Below the pieces are notes generated by a model. It saw only the letters and a list, made by a program, of their open reading frames with translations. It was not told where the DNA came from and did no database searches. Positions 44,901 to 57,224 of a stretch of DNA of 64,000 nucleotides are shown piece after piece; within the stretch, counting starts at the first letter, position 1, and every line of letters begins with the position of its first letter. The position numbers and the translations under genes are program-made. Source of the DNA: Pseudomonas graminis (GTDB lineage Bacteria; Pseudomonadota; Gammaproteobacteria; Pseudomonadales; Pseudomonadaceae). Location: assembly GCF_002093745.1 (NCBI RefSeq), contig NZ_MTSB01000003.1:1-64000 (forward strand), in the 5' to 3' direction.

Positions 44901-47900
44901 AGCTTGCACATCGCTTGCGCGCTGCAGGTGTCGCGCCGCAAGAATTGATCGCGATCCTGCTGGACCGTTCGCTGGACATGATCGTCAGCACCCTCGCCGT
45001 GCTCAAGGCCGGTGCGGCATATGTGCCGATCGACCCGTCCTCGCCCGCAGAACGTATCGCCTACGTGTTGAGCGACAGCGGCGCGCGCAAGGTGATTACC
45101 CGCGCGCCATTTGCCGAACAGATCGCCGACAGCGCCGTCGCTATTTTCGACCCGGTCACGCCAAGCGATGATGCGCCGCAGAACCCGGACAACCTCACGC
45201 ACCCTGACCACCTGTGCTACGTGATTTACACCTCCGGCTCCACCGGGCAGCCGAAAGGTACGCTGCTGGAGCACCGCAACGTGGTTCGCCTGTTGCACAA
45301 CAGCCGCACCCCGTTTGCATTCGGGCCGGATGACGTGTGGACGCTGTTCCACTCCAACGCGTTCGACTTCTCGGTCTGGGAAATGTTTGGCGCGCTGCTG
45401 CATGGCGCACGCCTGACCCTGGTGCCTGACGCCGAGCGCCGCGATCCCGCGCTGTTTCTCGACTTCCTGGAGCGCGAGCAGGTCACCGTCCTCAACCAGA
45501 CACCGTCGGCCTTCCTGCCGCTGGCCGATACCGCCGTCTCCCGTGCCGGGACCACAGCGGGTGCGTTGAAATACGTGATTTTCGGTGGCGAAAGCCTCGA
45601 ACCGGGGCGACTGGCCGCGTTCCACAACGCCTTCCCCGAGGTGGCGCTGGTCAACATGTATGGCATTACCGAAACCTGCGTCCACGTGACCTGGAAACAC
45701 CTGACCAAAGTCGACATCGACGCTGGCATATCCAACGTCGGACGCCCCATCCCCACCACCGTGACCTACATCATGGACGCTCGTCAGCGTTTGCTGCCGG
45801 TGGGCGTGCCGGGGGAAATCTGCGTGGGCGGGCTGGGTGTGGGACGGGGCTACCTGAACCGTCCTGAACTGACGGCGGAGCGCTTCATCGCCGATCCACT
45901 GCGTCAGGGGGGTCAGTTGTACCGTTCCGGCGACCTGGGCAAGTTATTGAGCAACGGCGAGATCGTGCATCTGGGTCGAATGGATGCACAGGTCAAAATC
46001 CGTGGATTCCGTATCGAACTGGGCGAGATCGAGGCCAAACTGCTGGCGTGCGAAGGCGTACATGAGGTCCGCGTGCTGGCCCGTGACGACGCGCATCAGG
46101 GCAAACGCCTGATCGCTTACCTGATCCCGGAGTCAGGTGCGGTCATCGAAGTGGCGCACCTGCGTAAACAACTGGGCGCCACACTGCCCGACTACATGGT
46201 GCCCAGCGCCTTTGTCAGCCTGAATGCCTACCCGCTGACCGGCAACGGCAAACTGGATCAGGATGCGCTTCCGGCACCCGGCACAGACGCCATGGCCGGG
46301 CACGACTATGAAGCGCCGCAAGGCCCTGTCGAAGAAGCTCTGGCACAGATTTTCAGCGAATTGCTGGGCGTTGAACGCGTGGGACGTCGTGACGGTTTCT
46401 TCGAACTGGGCGGCCACTCGCTACTGGCCGCGCAGCTGGTTTCAAGGGTGCGTCAGGTGCTGGGCGGCGAACTGATGCTCAGAGAGCTGTTCAGCCACCC
46501 CACGGTCGAAGAGCTGGCGAGAGTCATCGGTACGCTGGAGCAGGTGCAGACCGCCAGCATCGCGCAGGCCGATCGAAATGCACCGCTGGTGCTGTCGTTC
46601 TCGCAACAACGCCTGTGGTTTCTCGATCAACTGGACCCCAACGCCAGCATTGCCTACCACATGCCGGCATCGCTTCAGTTGAAGGGCGATCTGGACGTTC
46701 AGGCCCTGAAACAGGCACTCGATCATCTGGTGGCGCGTCATGAAAGCCTGCGCACCACCTTTCAGCGCCTCGGCGAGCAGCCGGTTCAGGTGATTGCGCC
46801 CCAGGACAGCGGGTTTACGCTGGTCGAGCATGACTTGCGCACCCTGCCCTTCGACCTGGCGCAGACCAGCGCCGCGCGCATTGCCCAGAGCGAAGTGGCG
46901 GCGCCGTTCGACCTGCAAAAAGGTCCGCTGATTCGCGGGCGTCTGCTGCGGCTGGCCGATGACGACTACCGACTGCACATTACCCAGCACCACATCATTT
47001 CCGATGGCTGGTCCGTGGGCGTGCTGGTCAGGGAATTTGCCGAACTGTATGCCGCGCTCAGCCAAGGGGCTGCGCCGTCCTTGCCTCCGCTGTCCATTCA
47101 GTACGCCGATTACGCCGCCTGGCAGCGCCAGACCCTGTCCGGCCCGCATCTGGCCCGGCAGCTGGATCAATGGCGCATGCACCTGACGGGCGCTCCGACA
47201 CTGTTGACGCTGCCCACCGACAGGCCGCGCCCGCCGCTGCAAAGCTACCGGGGCGGTGATGTGCCTGTCGAGCTGAGCCCGCAACTGCTCGCCAAAGTGG
47301 AACAGTGCTGCAAACAGCACGACGTCACGCTGTTCATGGTCTTGCTCGGTGCCTGGTCGGTGCTGATGGCACGGCTTGGCAACGAGCGCGATGTGGTCAT
47401 CGGCGTGCCCAGTGCCAACCGTGGGCACACTCAGGTCGAATCGTTGATCGGGTTCTTCGTCAATACCTTGCCGGTGCGTGTGCAGCTTCAGGACAGTCCG
47501 ACCGTGACGCAGTTGCTGGCGCAGGTCAGGGACACGTTGCTGGCCGTGCATGAGCGCCAGGAAGTGCCGTTCGAGCATGTCATCGAAGCGCTTCAACCGC
47601 CCCGCTCGCTGAGCCACAACCCGCTGTGCCAGGTGGCCCTGTCGCTCAACAACACCCCGGACGACGGTTCCCTGAACCTGCCGGGGCTGACGCTTTCGGC
47701 ATTGCACGAGATTCAGGAAACCTCCCAGTTTGACCTGATGCTCTCGCTGGCCGAAGCCGACGGAGCCCTGAGCGGTGTGATCCAGTACGCGTCCGACCTG
47801 TTCGACCGCTCGACCGTCGAGCGTTTTGCCCAGTCGTTTCAGGTGGTACTGGAGGCATTGGTCAGTCAAGCCGATCAACCGGTCATGGCCCTGCCGCTGC

Positions 47901-50900
47901 TGACGTCCGCCCAACAGCAGGCACACCCGGCCCTGCAACCGCCGGTCGCCAGCTTTGCCACGGACACGCTGATCCATCAGCGCTTCGAGCACTTTGCAGC
48001 GCAACAACCGACCGCCACGGCGCTGGCCTTCGACGATCAGCACATCAGTTATCAGACGCTGAACCGCCGGGCGAACCGCATCGCCAGGCAACTGCTGGCA
48101 CTCAATGTTGCACCGGATGACCGAGTGGGTATTCTCGCCGAGCGCAGCGTCGATATGCTGTGCGCAGTCATCGGCGTGCTCAAAGCAGGGGCAGCCTATG
48201 TGCCGCTGGACCCGGCCTACCCACAAGCGCGTCTTGCCTATCTGCTGCAAGACAGCCAGCCCGTCGCGTTGCTGGCGCAGCCTGCATGCCTCGATGCGCT
48301 GGCCAGTCAGCCAGACATCCCGGTCATAGACCTGCTTTCCGATGCGGATGGGCCAGCAGGCCAGAACGACGCACTGGACGCGGCCTTCGACCAGAACCCG
48401 AGCGTCGAACTTACACCGCAGAACCTCGCCTACGTGATTTACACATCAGGCTCCACCGGATTGCCCAAAGGCGTGCTGGTCGAACACGGCAACGTGGCGC
48501 GGCTGTTCGACGCCACAGCAGACAATTTTCAGTTCGATTCGAATGACGTCTGGACGCTGTTCCACTCCTTCGCGTTCGATTTCTCGGTCTGGGAAATCTG
48601 GGGTGCCTTGAGCTACGGCGGCCGACTGGTGATCGTGCCCACCGAACTGGCCCGCTCGCCAGACGATTTCCACGCGTTGGTGTGCCGTGAACAGGTCACG
48701 GTGCTGAACCAGACCCCGAGTGCTTTCCGGCAGTTCATCGAGGCCGCCGGTCGCAGTGATGAGGCGCATGGCCTGAAAGAAGTGATTTTCGGTGGCGAAG
48801 CGCTGGATGTCCGCACCCTGCGGCCCTGGACATCGAAAACACCGCTGTCTGCCACGCGACTGGTCAATATGTACGGCATTACCGAAATTACCGTCCATGC
48901 CACCTTTCATGCCATCAGTCAGGCTCAAATCGATGCCGGTGACACCGGGCTGATCGGTCAGCCCCTGTCTGACCTGTGCCTGCGCATTCTGGATCAGTAC
49001 CAGCAGCCGGTGCCTGTCGGCGTGGAAGGTGAAATTCATATCGGCGGTGCCGGCGTCGCTCGTCACTACCTGAATCGTCCCGAGCTGAACGCCGAACGCT
49101 TCATTGCCGACCCGTTCAGCAGCGTTCCCGGTGCGCGCCTCTACTGCACCGGCGACGTCGCCCGCTATCGCCCTGACGGCGAAATCGTCTACGTCGGGCG
49201 CAACGATTCGCAGATCAAGATTCGTGGCTTCCGCATAGAGCCGGGCGAGATAGAAGCGCGTCTCCAGGCCTGCGCCGGGGTGCGTGAAGCGCTGGTGATG
49301 GTGCGCGAAGACACGCCGGGCGACAAACGTCTGGTGGCGTACCTGATTGCTCATCCGGACGCGTCGCCAGACTCGGCGACGCTGCGTTCCGAGCTGGCCC
49401 AGGTGCTGGCCGAGCATATGATCCCCGGCGCCTTTGTGACGCTCTCGCAATGGCCCTTGACCACCAACGGCAAGCTGGACCGCAAGGCATTGCCGGCACC
49501 GGACGGCTCGGCCACGGCAACCCGCGAGTATCAGGCGCCACAGGGCGAGATGGAGGTGTCGCTGGCGAAGGCCTGGCAAGAGTTGCTGGGTATCGAGCGG
49601 GTGGGTCGCGACGATCACTTCTTCGAACTGGGCGGGCACTCGTTTCTGGTCATCAGCCTGATCGAGCGTCTGCGTCAGGGCGGCATGCTGTTGAATGTGC
49701 GCAGTGTATTTGCGGCGCCAACCCTCAAGGCGATGGCGGCCCTGCTGTCCACCGACCTGAGTCAGGAAGGCGCGCACATTCCACCCAACCTGATTCCGGA
49801 AAACTGTACGCACATCACCCCTGAAATGCTGCCGCTGGTGACACTCACCGCGTCGGAAATCGAGCAGATCGTTGCGGAGGTTCCCGGCGGCGTCAGCAAT
49901 GTGCAGGACATCTACCCGCTTTCGTCCTTGCAGGAAGGCATTCTGTTTCACCACTTGCTGCAAGGTCAGGGCGATGCCTACCTGATGCGCACGGTCCTGA
50001 AATTCAAACAGCGCGAGCGCATGGACGAGTTTCTGACGGCGCTGCAAAGCGTGATCGACCGTCACGACATCCTGCGCACAGCCTTGCGTTGGTCGGGCCT
50101 GCCGGCGCCGGTGCAGATCGTCCAGCGCAAGGCCGTGCTGCCGGTGACACTGATCGACAGCAGCGGACATGCCGATCCCTTGCAGATGCTGCACGAACAC
50201 ACCGACACCCAGGTGCTGAGTCTGGACCTGCAAAAGGCTCCGCTGATTGCCGCGTACATGACCTGGGACCGTCATTCCGAGCAATGGCTGCTGGCAATGC
50301 TGGATCACCACCTGATCAGCGATAACGTCACGCTGCGCCTGATCATGTCGGAGATTCATGCCATCGTGCATGGCGAAGGCCATCGCCTGCCGCCTTCTCA
50401 CCCCTATCGCAACTTCATTGCCCAGGCGGCAACGGTGTCACGCGAGGAACATGAAGCCTACTTCCGCACCTTGCTCGGTGATGTCCATGAAACCACTGCG
50501 CCTTACGGCGTGCTGGATGTCCAGGGCAACGGTGCCGGCAACACCAAGGCCGTTCGCTACCTGAGCGATGACGTCAGTGCAGCGGTCCACCGCGTGGCCA
50601 AGGCCCGCGGCGTGCCCAATTCGGTCCTGTTTCACGCCGCATGGGGGCTGGTGGTCGCCGCCACCAGCGGCCGCGACGACGTGGTGTTCGGCACCGTGCT
50701 GTCGGGACGCTCTCAAGGTGCCAGCGGCGCTGACAAGGCACTGGGGATGTTCATCAATACCTTGCCGATGCGGATTCGTCTGGACGAGACCAGCGTCAGC
50801 GATATCGTTCAGGACGCCTATCGCCAGTTGGGCGAGTTGCTCACCCATGAACAGGCGTCCTTGGCCTTGGCTCAGCGGTGCAGCGCGGTAGACCCGTCGA

Positions 50901-53900
50901 TGCCGCTGTTCACGGTCATTCTCAACTGCCGTCATGGCGAGATGGTCACAGCCGACGGCAGCAGTATCGATGAAATGGAACAGTGGGACGGCATCGAGTT
51001 CGTGGCCTCCGAAACCCACACCAACTACCCGATCGAGATCGCCGTGGCGGTCGAAGGCAGCGCCATTTCGCTAACCTCCCAGACCGTTGTCGGCATTGAT
51101 CCGCAACGTATTGCAGACTACCTCGCCCAGGCAGTTACCGAGTTGGTCGCAGCGCTGGAACAGGCCCCGGAGCGTCGTGCCGACAGCCTCAACGTGCTGC
51201 CACCTGCGGAGCGCCAGCAGGTGCTGAGCGACTTCAATCAGACAACGGCTGATTTTGGCACGCCGAAGCCGCTGCATGTGCTGTTCGAAGACCAGGTCCG
51301 CGCACGTCCCGACGCCATTGCACTGGTCCATGACGACCGCTCGCTGACCTACGCACAGCTCAACCGCCGAGCCAATCAACTCGCTCAGCGCTTGCTGATG
51401 CACGGTCTGGAACCCGAGCAGTGCGTGGCCATCTGCGCCGAACGGGGCAGCGACATGATCGTAGGGCTGCTGGCCGTGCTCAAGGCCGGCGGCGCGTATG
51501 TGCCGATCGACCCTGATCATCCGACCGACCGTATCGCCTTCATTCTCAAGAACAGCGCAGCGCGACTGCTGCTCTGCCAGCGCGCCCTCGTCCCGCACAT
51601 GCCTGCCGCCCGGTACTGCCCGGCGACGCTGCTGCTGGATGAGCAGCCACCGGAGGTGTTCGAACAGGACCCGCAATACGACGAAAACTTCGACGCCGAA
51701 GCGCTGGGCCTGAGCGCCGACCATCTGGCCTATATCATTTACACCTCAGGCTCCACCGGGCAGTCCAAAGGCGTGATGGTCGAGCACCGTTCGGTGTTCA
51801 ACTTCTGTCAGGTCATGGCGCGCACCACGCACAGCCAGTGTCCGGCCGGGGCCACTGTGGCACTCAACGCCGGGTTCTATTTCGACATGTCGATCAAGGG
51901 CATTGCGCAGCTGTTCTTCGGTCATCGACTGGTCATCATCCCGCCGCTGATCCGCGCCAGCGGCAGCGACTTGCTGGATTTCCTCGAACGCCACCAAGTG
52001 CATGCCTTCGACTCGACGCCCTCACAGCTTGATGCCTTGTTGGCGGCCGGGCTGCTGGAGCGCCGCAGCTACCGGCCGGTCAGTGTCCTGCTGGGTGGCG
52101 AAGCGATCAATGCCGCCACTTGGGAGCGTTTGCAGCAATGCCCGGATATCCACTTCTACAACATGTATGGCCCTACGGAATGCACGGTTGACGCCACGCT
52201 AGGGCTGATTCGCGACTTGGGCGAGCGGCCGAGTATCGGTCGGCCGCTGGCCAACATGCAGGTGCTGGTGCTGGACCGTCGCGGGCAGCCGGCGCCGGTC
52301 GGTGTCACCGGAGAAATCCACATCGGGGGTGCCGGTGTCGCCCGTGGTTACCTGCACAACCCGCAACTGACCGCAGAACGTTTTGTGGTCAACCCGTTTT
52401 CCAGTGACCCTCAGGCACGCCTGTACAAGACCGGCGACCTGGGCCGCTGGATGGCCGACGGGCGTCTGGAATACGCAGGGCGCAATGACTTCCAGGTCAA
52501 GATTCGTGGCTTCCGAATCGAACTGGGAGAAATCGAAAACGCGCTGCTGGCCTGTCCCGGCCTGCGTGAAGCCGTGGTCATTGCCCGTGAGGACAACCCC
52601 GGCGAAGCGAGCAGCACGCGTCTGGTGGCGTATGTCTGCGGTGCCGCCACCTCGGCCGAAGCCTTGCGGGAACAACTGCTCAAGCGGCTGCCCGAGTACA
52701 TGGTGCCCAGCGCTTTCGTGCAACTGGACGCCATGCCGCTGACCGCCAACGGCAAGCTGGATCGCCGCGCCCTGCCCGCTCCGGGTCAGGATGCGCTGGC
52801 CAGCCGTGCCTATGAAGCGCCTCAGGGCGAGGTGGAAATCGCCATCGCCGATATCTGGCAAAACCTGCTGCATGTCGAGCGAGTCGGTCGTAACGACGGC
52901 TTCCTGGAGCTGGGCGGCCACTCGTTGCTGGCCGTGCAACTGCTGTCACGTCTGCGTCGCAAGCTTGGAACGCGCCTCACCCTGCGCGAGCTGTTCGATG
53001 CACCTACCGTGCGCGGCCTTGCTGCGCGGGTGGATGCGGCGTCGCCTGCGCAGAATCAGGCCATCCCCCTCGCCGACCGCAAAGGCAAGCTTGCGCTTTC
53101 GTTCTCGCAGCAACGCCTGTGGTTCCTCGATCACCTGGACCCGGCAGCCGGTGCGGCCTACCACTTGCCCGTGGCCTTGCGCCTGAAAGGCGCGCTGGAC
53201 CGTGAAGCCTTGCAGGCGGCCCTGGATCGCCTGCTGGTGCGCCATGAAATCCTGCGCACCTCATTCGCGCTGAACGACGGCCAACCGGAGCAGAAAATCG
53301 CGCCGGCAGACACGCGTTTCAGCCTGGCCCATCACGATGTGAGCGATCTGCCAGCACAGGATCATCCGGCCGCCATCGAGCAGTTGGGCGAAGCCTGCGC
53401 AAGCACCCTGTTCGACCTCAATCGCGGGCCTCTGGTCAGGGGCGCTCTGGTCCATGTAAGTGATACCGAGCACGTGCTGTTCATCACGCTGCATCACATT
53501 ATCTCGGATGGGTGGTCCAACAGTGTTCTGGCCCACGAGCTGACGGTGCTCTACGGTGCCTACAGCCAGGGCGAAAAAGATCCGTTGCCAGCGTTGCCGC
53601 TGCAATACGCGGATTACGCCGTGTGGCAGCGGCAGTGGTTGCAAGGCGCGGCACTTGAAGCGCAAACCGAATTCTGGCGCAGCCATTTGCAGGGCGCACC
53701 GACGCTGCTGAACCTGCCGCTGGATCGACCTCGTCCAGAGGTGCAGAGCTACGCTGGCGGCATTGTCGACTTCTCGCTACCGGACGGTTTGAGCGAGCAA
53801 CTGCGAGCGTTCAGCCAGGCTCAGGGCGCAACCCTGTTCATGACCCTGCTCGCCGGCTGGTCGAGCCTCATGACTTACCTCAGCGGGCAGAACGATGTGG

Positions 53901-55528
53901 TCGTGGGCACGCCTGTTGCCAATCGGCAGCGTACGGAACTGGAGCCTCTGATCGGCTTCTTCGCCAACACACTGGCGTTGCGCATCAACAGTGAACAGGA
54001 AGCGAGCATTGCCCGGCTGCTGGTCAATATCAAAGACCTGACCCTTGCGGCGTTCAATCACCAGGACTTGCCGTTCGAACAGGTGGTCAGCACCCTTCAA
54101 CCTACCCGGAGCATGAGTCACAGCCCGTTGTTTCAGGTCATGCTCAGCCTGAATAACACCCCGGACGCCCCCCTGACCCTGCCGGGCCTGGACATCGAAG
54201 CGCTGGAAAGCGCTCACCATACGACCCAGTTCGATCTGTCGCTGTCGTTGACCGAGGATCGCGGCACCCTGTTCGGCAGTCTGCAATACGCCAGTGACCT
54301 GTTCGACCTCGCCACGGTTGAGAGCATTCTGGAGCTGTTCACCCTCAACCTGCAGCATCTGGTGGCCGACGCACAGCAGCCGGTCCGTGAACTGCTGGCG
54401 CAGTTGCCGCCGCTGGTTCGCTCGGTCTCGGCACCTTATCAGCAGACGGTCGCGCAGGTTGAAGACCAAGCGCCACTGCCTTATGAAGCGCCTCAGGGTG
54501 ATACCGAACTGGCGATAGCGCGGCTTTGGCAAGAGCTGTTCAAGACCGAGCAGATCAGTCGTCACGATGATTTCTTCAAACTCGGTGGTATATCGCTCAT
54601 GGCCGTGCAGATGGCCTCCAGGCTGCGCAAGGCGCTGGGCAAGCCCATTGCGGTCCGCGATCTGTTCGTCGAGCCGACCGTTGCCGGCTTTGCCCGGACG
54701 CTGGACTTGCAGTCCCGGCCCCAGGCGCAGAGCAATCTGGTTCCGGTGCGCCGCAGCGGGCGTCAGCGTCCGTTGTTCCTGGTCCACCCGTTGGGTGGCG
54801 AGGTGCAATACGCAAGAAACCTGGCGTCATCACTGGACACCGACGTGCCGGTTTACGGGCTGGCCGCCAGCGGCTTTGTCGCGGGCGAAAAGACCCCGAA
54901 TACCGTGCCTGACCTCGCGGCCCAGTACCTGAAGGCTATTCGTGACGTGCAACCGCAAGGTCCTTACCGGATCGCAGGCTGGTCGGCGGGCGGCCTGATC
55001 GCCCATGAAATGGCCCATCAAGCCATTGCTCAGGGCGAATCCGTAGAGTTCCTCGGGATTATCGACACGTCGGTTCAACGGGTAGCGCCTGGCGTCGAGC
55101 CTCTCAGCGAAGCGCAATTTCTGCTGGAGTGGCTGCCGGACGCACTCGCCCCGGACCTGAAGGCATCGCTGGAGACGCTGGCGGCCGACAACCGGATCGA
55201 GTCCATGCTGGACGTGTGTCTGGCCAATCGACTGCTGCCGCAAGAGCTGGGCCAGGATCTCGATTCGATGACGCTACGCACCCACCTGAAAGTCGCCTAC
55301 GCCATCCGGCAGGCAGTGGATGCCTACGTCAGCCCGGTCACACCCGTCACGGTGTCGCTGTTCACCGCCAAGGACCAGCCACGCAACGAGGCCACACTGG
55401 GCTGGACCGAGTTGCAAGGGGAGCGCCTGCACGTGACGGCACTGGCGGGTGATCACAACACCCTTGTTCAATCCCCGTTTGCCGGCGCACTGGGAGACGC
55501 CATTTCGCAGGCATTGAAGGGGCTGTAA
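41912..55528 (+). CDS. Mycin non-ribosomal peptide synthetase, modules 6-9 with thioesterase (SyrE C-terminal equivalent)
   Basis: About 4538 residues. Module 6: C (HHIISDG near 182), a second C-like domain (about 505-950, degenerate HHLLADR near 635), A (near 1151; DFWNIGMVH, Thr), T (about 1503). Module 7: C (near 1693), A (near 2222; DFWNIGMVH, Thr, probable Dhb precursor), T (about 2577). Module 8: dual E/C-type domain (HHLLQGQGD near 2680, HHLISDN near 2799), A (near 3324; DMKDLGMVD, acidic residue likely), T (about 3671). Module 9: C (HHIISDG near 3861), no A domain, T with 'LGGIS' (Ser about 4228). TE with GWSAG (Ser about 4358) and His in 'GDHN' (about 4515). The missing A domain is the known SyrE feature served by SyrB1/SyrC. 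The TE should form the Ser1-to-Cl-Thr9 lactone. Start ATG 41912 is listed; TTG 41921 has the better ribosome site. Confidence 0.95.
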
Positions 55529-55538
55529 CGCAACCGAC

Positions 55539-55572
55539 GACAGGCAACCGGCCTCATGGCGGGTTGCCTGTC
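55539..55572 (+). terminator. Hairpin after the mycin synthetase
   Basis: GACAGGCAACC (55539-55549) pairs perfectly with GGTTGCCTGTC (55562-55572), 10 nt after the stop codon. The stem is strong but no T run follows. Confidence 0.55.
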
Positions 55573-55782
55573 ATGAGGCTGCGGGCATTGCGTATCCCAA
55601 ACAACTGTATCGAGATATGTTTTACCTTGTGAGTCTGGTCTTTATATGGCGTGATCGCATCTCGCTATCTACTGAGAGACATGGCTAATGCATGACAGGC
55701 AATCGGGTAAGCACGCACGACAACAAGTCCCGAACAACGGAACCGTGGATCAGCAAGCCGTCATGACCAAGGGACTCAATTG

Positions 55783-56907
55783 ATGTTCCATGTCATGTTC
55801 AGCCTGCCTTGCCTGTACGTCATCGTGCGCTATCTGTGGCCAATGCCGTGGACGCTCTCGGCTAGAATGGCCGTCGCCGGGCTGCTTGTCCTCGCCTCGC
55901 AATATCATCTGTATTGCCGGTTTTCCTCTGGCAGCGTGTTCTCGCCGGAGTTTCCTCGCGGTATCGTGATGCTCTTCAATTGGGCGTTTGGCGCGATCCT
56001 GTTGCTTGCCGTGCTGCAAATCATTGTCGATCTGGGCACCGTGCTGACGATGTTGATTCGGCGGCGATGGCTGACCGTTCCAGCGAAGTTGCGTTACAGC
56101 ATCGGCATCGCGGCACTCTTGCTTGCTGCAATCGGTGTTCAGCAGGCCATGCGCGTACCGCCCGTGAAGGATATCGAGATTGCAGTCAAAAACCTGCCTC
56201 CGTCCTTCGAGGGTTATAAGGTCTTGCAGCTGACGGATATGCACATCAGTCGCCTGTTTGATGCACCGTGGACGCAGGCGGTGGTGAAAGAATCCAATGC
56301 CCTGGGGGTCGATCTGATCGTTATTACGGGTGACCTGATCGATGGTTCACTCAGCGACCGGAAGCAGGACATCGATGCCTTACGCGATCTGCGTGCGCCG
56401 GACGGCGTTTATGTCATACCCGGTAACCACGAGTATTTCTTTGACAATACAGCGTGGATGCAGCACTTCGTTTCGTTGGGCATGGTGCCGCTCGCGAACA
56501 GCCACACGCTGATCACGCGTGACGGCGCACAGATAGCACTGGCTGGCGTCACGGATGTGACGGCCCCGAAAACAGGGTTTCCCGCCCCAGACGTTCAAAA
56601 GGCGATATCGGGCATAGCAACGGGCATGCCGATCATTTTGCTCGACCATCAACCCAGGAACGCCCGTGACGCAGCGGCCAAAGGCGTTGCCTTGCAACTC
56701 TCCGGCCATACTCACGGTGGAATGATCTTTGGCCTTCACCGATTGCTCGCTCTGGCAAACGGCGGATTCGTGTCGGGGCTTTATGACGTCGACGGCATGC
56801 AACTGTACGTCAACAACGGCACCGCACTCTGGCCCGGGTTCGCCATCCGTCTTGGCAAACCGTCGGAACTGACACGCATCACGCTTCGAAGAGCGCCGGA
56901 CGCGTAA
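55783..56907 (+). CDS. Membrane-anchored calcineurin-like metallophosphoesterase
   Basis: 374 residues. The N-terminal third has about four hydrophobic segments ('MAVAGLLVLASQ', 'FGAILLLAVLQIIVDL', 'IGIAALLLAAIGVQ'); the catalytic part follows with 'LQLTDMHIS', 'VITGDLIDG', 'PGNHEYF' and 'SGHTHGGM', the metal-binding motifs of the YkuE/YaeI-type branch. The substrate is unknown; relatives act on lipid or nucleotide phosphates. ATG at 55783 has AAGGGA 8 nt upstream. It lies outside the lipopeptide operons and probably belongs to the chromosomal flank. Confidence 0.85.
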   Translation: MFHVMFSLPCLYVIVRYLWPMPWTLSARMAVAGLLVLASQYHLYCRFSSGSVFSPEFPRGIVMLFNWAFGAILLLAVLQIIVDLGTVLTMLIRRRWLTVPAKLRYSIGIAALLLAAIGVQQAMRVPPVKDIEIAVKNLPPSFEGYKVLQLTDMHISRLFDAPWTQAVVKESNALGVDLIVITGDLIDGSLSDRKQDIDALRDLRAPDGVYVIPGNHEYFFDNTAWMQHFVSLGMVPLANSHTLITRDGAQIALAGVTDVTAPKTGFPAPDVQKAISGIATGMPIILLDHQPRNARDAAAKGVALQLSGHTHGGMIFGLHRLLALANGGFVSGLYDVDGMQLYVNNGTALWPGFAIRLGKPSELTRITLRRAPDA

Positions 56908-57224
56908 TGCCCGGATAAACCAATAACCATTGGCGAGTGCGATCAGCCTGATACCCGAACGGGAGTTCATCGCTGGCGTGCTCGTTAACCTATAAATGCA
57001 CGCACATAAAAAAACCCGCCGAAGCGGGTCGTTTTTCTATCAAAACCATTCCAACATCCTGTCGGTAGCCATCCCGGCAATGGTGATCGTCCTTAATCTC
57101 CGAAGCACTTCCTGCGCAACGGTTGATGGCTATAGATTGCTACGTTGCGAGGGGGCCGTACAGGGTGGATCTACCCCGGCGCGTGTAAGCCTTTCGCTAT
57201 ATCGCAGGTATCTGCGCCCCGCCT
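56908..57224. other. Convergent intergenic region
   Basis: The only clear structure is the terminator at 57008-57036. A 105-codon plus-strand frame (56996-57313) crosses that terminator and the end of the next gene and is not credible. Confidence 0.6.
57008..57036. terminator. Bidirectional Rho-independent terminator
   Basis: ACCCGC-CGAA-GCGGGT flanked by a run of As on the left and GTTTTTC on the right. It sits between the convergent phosphoesterase and MDR genes. Confidence 0.85.
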
